Shown here: positions 55,911-64,000 of the stretch, in pieces
How positions within the stretch are numbered: the first letter of the stretch is position 1
How the letters are laid out: each line of letters starts with the position of its first letter
NCBI GenBank assembly: GCA_003999685.1
Contig: CP021232.1
Location: 186,001-250,000, forward strand
DNA: 64,000 nt
Direction: 5' to 3'
Source: Taiwanofungus camphoratus
Taxonomy: Eukaryota > Basidiomycota > Agaricomycetes > Polyporales > Taiwanofungaceae
Position numbers and translations under genes: made by a program
The notes under the pieces: model-generated
Seen by the model: the letters and a program-made list of their open reading frames with translations, nothing else
Database searches by the model: none
What the model was told of the DNA's origin: nothing

Positions 55911-57400
55911 CTAATCTATCACCATGTCTATGTCCTCCTCCTCCCCATATCCACTCATCATGTTGGCCCAGCTCCCCCCAGCAGCTACACTTCCACCTGG
56001 GTTGCCTCTCCCATCCAGTTCCATTGCTGAGGGAGAAGCTGGGGCCAGTGCTGGGCAGTGGGAGGTTGGTGGTGGGATGGGAAGTGGAGCTGGGGATGTA
56101 GGTGCTGGCGGTGGGGAAGAGGCTGGGGGGGGTGGAGGCAACAGCTCGGGTGGGGGTGGGGGCAATGGGCCAGGTGAGGGTGGGGGAGAAGGAGCCAGTG
56201 GAGGCGGAGGAGAAGGGGCCAGTGGAGGTGGGGGAGAAGGGGCTGGTGGAGGCGGGGGAGAAGGGGCCAGCGGAGGTGGGGGAGAAGGGGCCAGCGGAGG
56301 TGGGGGAGAAGGGGCCGGCGGAGGTGGGGGAGAAGGGGCCATTGGCAGTGAGAGTGAAGAGGCTGGCAGGGACAGAGGAGAAGGGGCTGGCAGAGGTGGA
56401 GGAGAAGGAGCCAGTGGGGGCGGGGGGGAGAGAGCCAGTGGGGGTGGAGGAGAGAGAGCCAGTGGGGGTGGGAGAGAGGGAGACGGGGGAGGCAGGGGAG
56501 AGGGAGATGGCAGGGGTGGGGGAGAGGGAGCTGGTGGGGGTGAGGGCGAATGGGCCAGTGAGGGTGGGGGAGAAGGGGCTGGTGGTGGTGGTGGCATGCC
56601 CCCCTGTGCAGCTGTAGGTGTGGTCAGAATGGTCTTTGATGGAGAGGAACTATCACTCACCATGATCCTGTCTCTCCTGCCTATCCACCAACCTTTCCAA
56701 TGTCTCCCTCATCATCTCTATCACCAGCTCCATCCCAGCAACCCTTCCTCTAAGTGCCAGGTTCTCCTGCTCCAGCTGTTCAATCTGTGCTGGCCACCCA
56801 CCACCATCCATCACCTGGAGATAAGGAAGCGGATCGGTGAGGTGGGGAACACAAAGGGTTGGGGGTGGATCTTGGATGAGAACATAAGCACGATCTATTT
56901 AGCATCAATATGTGTAAGATGGATAATGAAATGGTGCTTACTGATGGGCTTGCCCTTCCCTGTCCTGCTGCACTTGTCCTTCCCTCTGCTGCTTGACGGC
57001 CCGGCATCACTGGAGGCAGCTGCTGCTGTTGATGTTGACGGTGCCCGTGCCATGTCCTTTATCCTTGCCATCCGTCTGGTTGTCCAAGATGATGTAGGCA
57101 GCGCCGGTGCAACTGGGGATGATGAGCAGCTGGTGGAAGACCTGTTGCTACCGGATGGATGAGAGGTGGCCTGGAGGTTCTGGGAGGGGGGCCGTGGGAC
57201 ACACTTGTGCTTGTACATATGGCATCTGTCGCATGCTGATGTGCGTCCTCCTGGAACGGCCTTGGTGGGATCTGTGAAAAGGAGACACTCCCCTGGCTCA
57301 CATGCCATGCAGGGGTGCTCCTACCAAAGTCTTGAGCACTCAGGAGGGATGGATAGGGCAATGACGTACCATTTCCCTCTCCCATTCCTTTGACTGCGTC
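55911..57400 (-). pseudogene. KDZ-element gene D (six-Cys module, coiled coil, Pro-rich tail), cut by an LTR element
   Basis: Minus-strand exons read toward lower coordinates. A module about 57190-57320 reads CMACEPGEC and, 20 residues on, CDRCHMYKHKC, spaced CX2CX4C...CX2CX6C. A Ser/Ala-rich basic linker follows to about 56945. After an intron, QIEQLEQENLALRGRV and MMRETLERLVDRQ form a coiled coil (56660-56820). The last exon (55911-56645) encodes about 20 repeats of SPPPPLAP type and an acidic end DIDMVID. Zinc module plus coiled coil recalls fungal DNA-binding regulators, but the Cys spacing is not that of Zn2Cys6. The upstream exons are beyond the family A element inserted at 57401, so this copy has probably lost its normal 5' end. 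Confidence 0.6.
56150..56600 (-). repeat. 24-bp coding tandem repeat in gene D
   Basis: Near-perfect units of the type GGAGGTGGGGGAGAAGGGGCCAGC (shown on the plus strand in part), coding for SPPPPLAP on the minus strand. The array is strongly purine-biased on the plus strand. The repeat spares the frame, since units are a multiple of three. Confidence 0.8.
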
Positions 57401-57877
57401 TGATACAATTTCTATTTCTTGTCATTACCACGGTCATTGCTTACACATGGACTATTACTATACGGGCCCCGGATCGGCCCCGCTTACGCATAGGACTCTG
57501 ACTCATATCCGGGCCGCTTACCACATTCCTCATTACTCACACGTATTGCTAATACGCCCGGATCGTACCACCTTCTATTTACTCAGAGTCGTACCACATC
57601 TCGGACCCCCTGCCCTAGAGTAGTTCTTGGTCCGTGCTCATGATTGGTATTTGTATATATAGCATGTACTTTAGCTTAGGTCGGACCTTAAGTCTGATCT
57701 TCTTACTATTATATTCGTGTCTTGTATCTTCTCGCTCATATCTGAGAGATATTCGCTCGAGTCTATCGACTTCACGACACTCGGTCTATATCGACCATAA
57801 GACCTCGCCACCTTCTATCGTGGTCAGGCCCTCACGTTCGAGGCAACGTATAGGATCTGAGATACCAATTTGTATCA
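57401..57877 (+). repeat. 5' LTR of family A element copy 2
   Basis: 477 bp, TGATACAATT...AATTTGTATCA. It holds a TATATAT box at 57654-57660 and, 35 bases on, TTAAGTCTGATC, the likely start of the transcript. Confidence 0.9.
57654..57701 (+). promoter_or_regulatory. LTR promoter core and self-primer motif (family A copy 2)
   Basis: The TATATAT box at 57654-57660 is followed by the 13-base motif TAAGTCTGATCTT at 57689-57701, where the RNA should begin. The reverse complement of that motif is the primer site just inside the LTR at 57879-57891. Confidence 0.65.
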
Positions 57878-57878
57878 A

Positions 57879-57891
57879 AAGATCAGACTTA
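57879..57891 (+). other. Self-primer binding site (family A copy 2)
   Basis: AAGATCAGACTTA lies one base inside the 5' LTR and is exactly complementary to 57689-57701. In copy 1 both halves differ in the same way (TTCG in place of TCTG), so pairing has been kept. Confidence 0.7.
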
Positions 57892-58024
57892 CACCAAGTC
57901 GCCCCTAGTACCATCTAGCGGGCCTACATCCATTACCACGTCTTACCTCAGGACCGTCGATCCTGATTATTGGGGGTTACCTACACGAGGACAGGAACCA
58001 CTTCTCTACGACATCGAACAACGA

Positions 58025-59208
58025 GTGTTCGTAGACGCGAACCGGAACCCAATCTATCCGAGTTCACCGCTTACCTGGGTTAGAACAACATCCAGACGAC
58101 CAATCCAACAAGCACAGGCCAACCTCGCTACTTACTTCCAGCGAAACCCTGTCGACGAAGGAAAAGACATAGCCATCCTGTTCACGGAAGGATCACAAGA
58201 AGCCACACCCATCGAACAAACCGCCGAGGGCTCATTCACCACCTCCACTTCCCGAACCCCACTCCCACTCCATCTTCTTCCACATCCACTCCTCTAATAT
58301 CCGCACCCATACCTCAACGAGTTACAATGGCCACGATCGGGAACATGACCCAGCAGCAGCTGGAGGCACTCATCGCCTGCCTCAGTACCCAACAGCAAGG
58401 GGCTCGAGCCCTAAAGCTCAACATTCCTGCACCGGACCCTTTCACCGGGCAAGGAGAAGATCTGGATCGATTTATCCAGCGGGTGGAACACTACTTCACC
58501 GCCACGAACAACACCAACCTCAGCGATGACGCAAAAATCGCATTCGCGGTCGCTCTCATGAAGGGAGGGCAAGACGCACGCATATGGCGTGACACGTTCT
58601 ACGAACGAGCGGCAGGGGGTCAGGCACCCTACAGAACTTGGGACCTATTCAAGGGATCCCTCAAGTTGGCCTTCCCAGAACACGAGGGAGTGCAGCGAGC
58701 ACATCAAGTGCTCATGGAATTACCAGCCAAGCAGCTGAACAAGAAAACGAGGGCCACTACTAAAATGTATGTGGAAAGATTCCGACTTCTGGCCGAAAAG
58801 GCGAAGTTGAAGGACGCATCCATCGATGCAAATGGAAATCGCACCGAGAACGATTACCCTACCCTTAGGGCGATATTCATCAAGGGGCTAGACCGCCAGA
58901 TCTATGCCACCTTAGCCGGAAGGGCCATATCCGAAAGGCCAGACACCATGGAAAAATGGTACAGGGACGTCCTATCCTTGGACGCAATCTATAGGGGGAT
59001 CGACCAGATCTCCAACATCACCACTACGGTCGATTATGGCGAACCCATGGACGTGGATGCAGTCGTCACACGCCCAACACGCACTCCTCCATCCTCCTCT
59101 AACAGAAAGCAATGGACGGATGGTTGCTCCTTGAACGAAAGCGAAAGGAAATACCACCGCGACAATAACCTATGCTTCTATTGCCATAATAGAGGACATT
59201 CGGCATGA
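58025..59208 (+). CDS. Gag region of family A element copy 2
   Basis: Capsid-like region with ALKLNIPAPDPFTGQGEDLD and LMKGGQDARIWRDTFYERA, ending at a zinc knuckle (CFYCHNRGH). It corresponds closely to 2172-3494 of copy 1. It is treated as part of a fossil element with a small number of breaks. Confidence 0.85.
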
Positions 59209-62200
59209 GACTGTTGCAAGAAAGCGACAGCAAGGACGAAGAACACGCTCAAGGCGCAGGACTCGCGCCCCATAGACTATCGCTCCTACATCAAGAGCCT
59301 ATCGGCCGACGAGAAGAGGGAGGTCATGGAAGAATTAGCCACAGAGGATTTTTAAAGGGGCAGGGTGAGTCGACGCAACCGCTGCCCATTTCTGTTTCAC
59401 TGTCCCGTGTTGTACTAGTAGTCCGGAATGAAAGGGCCTTACACATTCCGATTGCTGTGGGACGAAAAGACGTCGAAGCGCGCGCCTTCATTGACAGCGG
59501 CGCCTCTGGGATATTCATACATCCCAGATTTGTTAAAGAACACAACATCTGCACTGAGGCTCTACCTCGCTCAATGCCCATGTTCAATGTGGACGGAACG
59601 GCTAACAAGCAAGCCACCATTACGAAAAGGGCCCTTCTTTCATACAAAATAGGAGGAGAACCCCAATTCATTAAAGCCTATGTGGCCAGCATAGGGAACA
59701 AAGATATCATCTTCAGGCATACCTGGCTCAAGCTGAAAAACCCAGACATCGACTGGAAGGCAGGACGGGTAGAGCTAAAACATCGCATGACTCTGGAAGA
59801 ATCTAGGGAATGGAAGAAAAACCTACTGGAAACCAGAGCCAAACAGCTGGAAATCAAAAGACTTGCGGTAGAATCCCTCTCTAAGGAAATCATTAAAGCT
59901 CGCCAACCCACGGTCAAAGAAATTGAGGACGAAGGGGATGGGGAAGTCGTGGACACCATGTCCCCAATTCTACCAACTGTAGAAACCCCTCGCCAAATGA
60001 CACACCGAGACTCGTTAGTCTCAACCCCGGAAGAAAACTCGGTAAACGGCATCACACTCGAACAGGCCATGGAAACAATCGACGACGACGAGCTGATCTT
60101 AGCATTCATCGAAGGAGACGACCGAATCACCACATATGGACGGGACTCTCACCTAGCATATCGAGACGCTCCACTCACGGAAACAAAATACCCCCTCAAC
60201 GGAAACTACCGTCACCTTGAAAACGGTCTTATCTGGCAGGTCACGCACGACATCGGTCGACTCACCACGTCCACGGAACTCGCTATTAGAGAACACGCCA
60301 AGAAGGAGGAGAAACCGGTCACGGAACTCATCCCTGAGTACCTCCACGATCTCCTCCCGGTGTTCGACAAAGCTAAAGCAGCAAGACTTCCTCGACATTC
60401 GGAGTTCGACCACGAGATAAATCTTAAGCCGGATTTTAAGGACTTCAAGCAGACGACATATTCTCTCAACCGCGAGGAACGAGCGGAACTGGACAAGTTC
60501 CTCGAAGAGAATATAGAGAAGGGATATATCCACCCGTCCAAATCGCCACTCGCAAGTCCATTCTTCTTCGTGGATAAGAAGGACGGTGGATACCGACCTT
60601 GTCAGGACTATAGGGAACTCAACGAGGGAACGATCAAAGACAGATATCCTCTTCCCCTCATAACGGAGCTTCTGGAACGCCTCAATAACGCCACGATCTT
60701 CACGAAAATGGACCTTCGTCAAGGATACAACAACCTTCGCATTAAGGAAGGTGACGAATGGAAAGCGGCTTTTGGTGTTCCCGCAGCCGGGGAAGGACCT
60801 CCCTCGTTCTACGAACCCCTGGTAATGTTCTTCGGGATGTGCAACTCACCGGCAACATTCCAACGGATGATGAACACGGTCTTCGCAGATATGCTCAAGG
60901 AAGGGTGGTTGGCCATCTACATGGACGACATCCTTATTTACTCGACAGACCCCAAGGAGCATAAGAAGCGAACACGGCGAGTTATCGAAAGGTTGCGAGA
61001 TAACGACCTGTACCTCAAACCGGAGAAATGCAAATTCGACGTACAAGAAGTCGAATTTTTAGGCATGATTATTAGGCCCGGACAACTTGCCATGGACCCA
61101 GTCAAGGTAGCCGGCATCAAAGACTGGCCTATACCTAAGAACCTCAGGGAGGTTAGGTCGTTCATCGGATTCGGGAACTTCTACCGTCGGTTTATACGCA
61201 ACTTCTCACACCTGGCCCAGCCTCTGATCTCGCTTACGCGAAAGGACGTCAAATGGCACTGGGATAATGAACAGCAGGAAGCTTTCGAGGCACTAAAGAA
61301 AGCCTTCTTGGAACAACCGGTTTTACAGATGCCCGACCCAGAGAAGCCGTTCGCATTGGAAACGGATGCATCAAAATTCGCCACAGGGGCCGTCCTCAGG
61401 CAAAAAGACGACAACGGTGATTGGCATCCATGTGGTTATATTTCCCAAAGCATGACGCCAGCGGAACGAAATTACGACGTCTATGACCGAGAACTCATGG
61501 GCGTCATGAGAGGACTCAACGAGTGGAGTCACCTCCTCATCGGAAGCCCGTATCCAGTCATAATTTACAGCGACCACAAGAACCTAACATACTGGAAGAC
61601 GGCACGAAAGCTGAATCGAAGGCAAGCGCGATGGGCTCTTCGCTTGTCCGAATTCGATTACAAATTAGTTCATGTCCCGGGCACGCAAATGGTACAAAGT
61701 GACGCGCTCTCCCGACACCCCGACCACGATGATGGTTCATCAGACAACCAGAATGTAACCGTCCTACCAGACAAGGTATGGGTAGCGGCAATCGACACGA
61801 GCCTAAGGACTTTCATCGCGAAAGCAGGTATAAACGACTCAGTGTATATGGAAGGGCTGCGTAATGCACAAAACGGCTCAAACGATCACTGGACAGTTCG
61901 AGATGGCGACCTCCTCTATGATAATCAGGTGTACATTCCCCTGGATGAGAACCTACGACGGCAAACGGTCTCAAATTATCATGACCTTCCGCACACCGGT
62001 CACCCTGGAATTGTCAAAACCCTGGGCTCCCTGCGAAGGGACTATTGGTGGCCCGGAATGGCCGACTTCGTCACCCGTTATGTTCATGGCTGTGGCACCT
62101 GCCAACAAATGAAGGTTAACACTCACCCAGACCGTCCCGCCCTCGTCCCTATCCGAGCCGCCACTCACGCCACACCATTTAGCACCTTTTGTTGTGATTT

Positions 62201-63236
62201 TATCACCGATTTACCCCTTTCCAATGGCTACGATGCCATATTGGTCGTAGTGGACCACAACCTTAGTAAGGGGGTAATTTTCATTCCATGCAACAAAACC
62301 ATTGACGCGCAAGGAACGGCGGAGCTTCTTTACAACGAGGTCTACAAATGGTTTGGACTCCCAGACAAGGTGATCAGTGATCGCGGACCACAATTCGCTT
62401 CAAAGGTATTCCAAGAACTGTGCCGCATGACAGGAGTGCAGTCCGCCATGAGCACGGCTTTCCACCCTCAGACAGACGGAGAAACGGAACGGGTAAATCA
62501 GGAGCTCGAAGTATACCTTCAGTGTTTCACAAGCAACAACCCGGATAGGTGGTCCTCCTTACTCGGCGCAGCACAATTCGCTCACAACTCAAGGGAACAT
62601 TCGACGATCAGGGCGTCACCGTTTAAAGTCATGATGGGCTTCGAACCGCGAGGAATCCCTGTCGTACACAAAGGATCGGACACACCCAGTGCAGCTTATC
62701 ACCTGAAGAACCTCCAGAAGATAAGAGAACAAGCACACGCGGCAATGGAGCTAGCCCAAGCGATACTGGCAAAACGGATCAAACCACGAGGGAAAGGTTT
62801 TCGTAAAGGACAACAGGTTTGGCTCGACTCTCGGAACCTAAAGCTGCCATACCCCTCCAGGAAGTTGGCACCCAAGAGAGAGGGCCCCTTTGAAATCATT
62901 GAAGTCCTAGGCCCGGTATCATACAAACTAAAACTTCCGGAAACATGGCAGGTACATCCAGTTTTCCACGCTGCTCTCCTATCACCATATACGGAGACGG
63001 AAACCCATGGCCAGAACTACACGAGGCCACCCCCGGAACTTATCGAAGGCGAAGATAACTACAAAGTCGAAGCTATCATCGGACATCGAGAGAACTTACG
63101 GAAAAACCGCCGCGAGTATAGGGTCAGATGGAAAGGATATTCTTTGGCGGATGACTCATGGGAACCAGAAGCAAATTTAGCCAGTACTGCGGAGGAACTC
63201 CTGGGAGCATATAAGGAGAGAAAGAACTTGAGCTAA
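59205..63236 (+). CDS. Pol of family A element copy 2
   Basis: A 1343-residue frame: aspartic protease (FIDSGASGIFIHP, about residue 95), reverse transcriptase (FTKMDLRQGYNNLR and AIYMDDILIYS, about 500-580), RNase H (LETDASKFATGAVL, about 725), integrase (zinc finger HTGHPGIVKTL...CGTCQQ, core CCDFITDLP and SDRGPQF, about 925-1075) and a C-terminal chromodomain (YRVRWKGYSLADDSWEPEANL, at about residue 1300). The order is that of Ty3/Gypsy chromoviruses. Confidence 0.93.
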   Translation: MRLLQESDSKDEEHAQGAGLAPHRLSLLHQEPIGRREEGGHGRISHRGFLKGQGESTQPLPISVSLSRVVLVVRNERALHIPIAVGRKDVEARAFIDSGASGIFIHPRFVKEHNICTEALPRSMPMFNVDGTANKQATITKRALLSYKIGGEPQFIKAYVASIGNKDIIFRHTWLKLKNPDIDWKAGRVELKHRMTLEESREWKKNLLETRAKQLEIKRLAVESLSKEIIKARQPTVKEIEDEGDGEVVDTMSPILPTVETPRQMTHRDSLVSTPEENSVNGITLEQAMETIDDDELILAFIEGDDRITTYGRDSHLAYRDAPLTETKYPLNGNYRHLENGLIWQVTHDIGRLTTSTELAIREHAKKEEKPVTELIPEYLHDLLPVFDKAKAARLPRHSEFDHEINLKPDFKDFKQTTYSLNREERAELDKFLEENIEKGYIHPSKSPLASPFFFVDKKDGGYRPCQDYRELNEGTIKDRYPLPLITELLERLNNATIFTKMDLRQGYNNLRIKEGDEWKAAFGVPAAGEGPPSFYEPLVMFFGMCNSPATFQRMMNTVFADMLKEGWLAIYMDDILIYSTDPKEHKKRTRRVIERLRDNDLYLKPEKCKFDVQEVEFLGMIIRPGQLAMDPVKVAGIKDWPIPKNLREVRSFIGFGNFYRRFIRNFSHLAQPLISLTRKDVKWHWDNEQQEAFEALKKAFLEQPVLQMPDPEKPFALETDASKFATGAVLRQKDDNGDWHPCGYISQSMTPAERNYDVYDRELMGVMRGLNEWSHLLIGSPYPVIIYSDHKNLTYWKTARKLNRRQARWALRLSEFDYKLVHVPGTQMVQSDALSRHPDHDDGSSDNQNVTVLPDKVWVAAIDTSLRTFIAKAGINDSVYMEGLRNAQNGSNDHWTVRDGDLLYDNQVYIPLDENLRRQTVSNYHDLPHTGHPGIVKTLGSLRRDYWWPGMADFVTRYVHGCGTCQQMKVNTHPDRPALVPIRAATHATPFSTFCCDFITDLPLSNGYDAILVVVDHNLSKGVIFIPCNKTIDAQGTAELLYNEVYKWFGLPDKVISDRGPQFASKVFQELCRMTGVQSAMSTAFHPQTDGETERVNQELEVYLQCFTSNNPDRWSSLLGAAQFAHNSREHSTIRASPFKVMMGFEPRGIPVVHKGSDTPSAAYHLKNLQKIREQAHAAMELAQAILAKRIKPRGKGFRKGQQVWLDSRNLKLPYPSRKLAPKREGPFEIIEVLGPVSYKLKLPETWQVHPVFHAALLSPYTETETHGQNYTRPPPELIEGEDNYKVEAIIGHRENLRKNRREYRVRWKGYSLADDSWEPEANLASTAEELLGAYKERKNLS

Positions 63237-63279
63237 ATCCAGTTCACTCCCTTCAAACGAACTACCACCTGCTCGCAAC

Positions 63280-63969
63280 ATGCCTCGCCAGTCTAACACC
63301 ACCGCCCAAGCTGCCGCTCGTGGCCGAGCCCGCGCCTTCCTTGCCACTCGACGCGCTACCCGTACACCTCAGACCGCCACATCTCCCACGGCTTTATCAT
63401 CCTCATCGTCGGCATCCTCTGGTCACGGCCCACTCTTTGGTTTTCAAACCGCCGCACAATTTCGCAACCCCGTGCCGGGAGAGGGCGCTTTACCCCGACA
63501 AGCCGACGTCATCTACTACCCGCGTTGCATCTATGACGTGGACCCCATCCTCCTCGACATCCTGGTTCGACACTCGAGAGATATCGCACGACTACTTGGG
63601 TCTCTACCGAATACGTGAAACAACCAGGACGAGCAAGAAGCGTACGGGGAATACATCGACACCAGGCTACAATACTTAGGAGCGGTGGATGACGTGACCG
63701 AACAGCTAGCCATATGGAAAAACAAAATCCGACAGTTAGACTTCAAGGTGGTCCGCACTCTACGCAGGATGGACGATATGTCCATGGCCCGCCACCTCCA
63801 GGACATGATCGCCCCACACCGACGAAACAGCCACGCCAAGTTTATACGGCGACCTCAACCAGACATTGTCATACACGGACCCACCTCGCTGCCTGAACCC
63901 GAAGACCCCCTCCAAACCTTCATTGACACCCCGGCCGGACAGGAGTCCATCGGAGCCGTACCCAGCTGA
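63280..63969 (+). CDS. Post-pol ORF region of family A element copy 2
   Basis: Starts 43 bases after the Pol stop. The first part is Ala/Arg/Ser-rich with ADVIYYPRCIYDVDPILLDI, and a later part has AIWKNKIRQLDFKVVRTLRR. I recognise no domain. Family B also has an ORF in this position, though not obviously related. The region appears broken once. Confidence 0.5.
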
Positions 63970-64000
63970 ATTGACTCTCTCCCGAACTACATGCGCCCTG

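Larger units (their letters stand above)
57401..64000 (+). mobile_element. Family A Ty3/Gypsy chromovirus-like element (copy 2, cut by window edge)
   Basis: Plus-strand element with 5' LTR 57401-57877, Gag region 58025-59208, Pol 59205-63236 and a post-pol ORF from 63280. The right end is beyond the window. The base pattern GCGTC precedes the LTR; its duplicate would lie outside. It looks nearly whole, with about two or three breaks, and so is younger than copy 1. It inserted into an exon of gene D of the KDZ unit. Confidence 0.92.

Noticed and set aside
55924-57162. Plus-strand frame of 412 residues rich in Gly and Glu
   Set aside because: It is the reverse strand of the proline-rich repeat exon of gene D; the minus strand has the splice signals, Cys module and coiled coil.

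Overview
The window looks like a piece of an agaricomycete (basidiomycete) genome. Introns are short (about 50-60 bp, GT...AG, often GTGAGT...CAG), host genes are dense and multi-exonic, and the repeat types (Ty3/Gypsy chromoviruses, a KDZ transposon with a TET/JBP dioxygenase gene, DUF6589-like genes) are those known from mushroom-forming fungi. I cannot name the species.

Layout. 1-4149: a minus-strand Gypsy element (family A) cut by the window edge and sitting inside an older 1.6-kb LTR-like repeat (X), whose remainder is 4150-5423. 5424-8650: remains of two uncharacterised repeat-associated genes. 8.7-20.5 kb: a normal host block with a short DnaJ-domain gene, an amidase-signature enzyme, the splicing factor Clf1/Crn, the ubiquitin-conjugating enzyme Rad6/Ubc2, a Dgk1-type diacylglycerol kinase, and a divergent ribosomal-protein pair uS8 (RPS22) and eS17 (RPS17). 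20.5-28.5 kb: gene-poor, with a hypothetical ORF, a small ORF with a PD-(D/E)XK-like nuclease signature, two related GC-rich repeats and a 19-bp tandem array. 28.5-43.4 kb: a decayed DUF6589-like gene opened by an old family B Gypsy element (29059-42064), which itself received repeat X (31321-32928) and a young, apparently whole family B element (34778-41324). A family A solo LTR (42277-42755) lies in the same gene remnant.

43.4-57.4 kb is the most interesting part: a large KDZ-type DNA transposon region. From left to right it holds an array of 34-bp palindromic minisatellites (split by a solo LTR), a TET/JBP-family 2OG-Fe(II) dioxygenase gene (+), an unknown gene (-), a KDZ transposase gene with a CxC2-like cysteine cluster (-), a divergent unknown gene (+) starting about 220 bp away, and a gene with a six-cysteine module, a coiled coil and a proline-rich repeat (-). 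The last is interrupted by a second family A Gypsy element (57401 to the window end). Related 21-bp minisatellites lie between the genes and in one KDZ intron. The exons of these genes are open and join at regular splice signals, so the unit looks fairly recent. It matches the known fungal association of KDZ transposons with TET/JBP genes, in which the element is thought to carry its own tool for changing DNA methylation. CpG-to-TpG/CpA differences in the palindromic array and between the LTRs of the old family B element suggest that CpG methylation acts here.

Coordinates of multi-exon genes were worked out by eye from splice signals and family knowledge. Those of Rad6, RPS22 and RPS17 give proteins of the expected length; the others are less exact at the ends. 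No search or alignment program was run.
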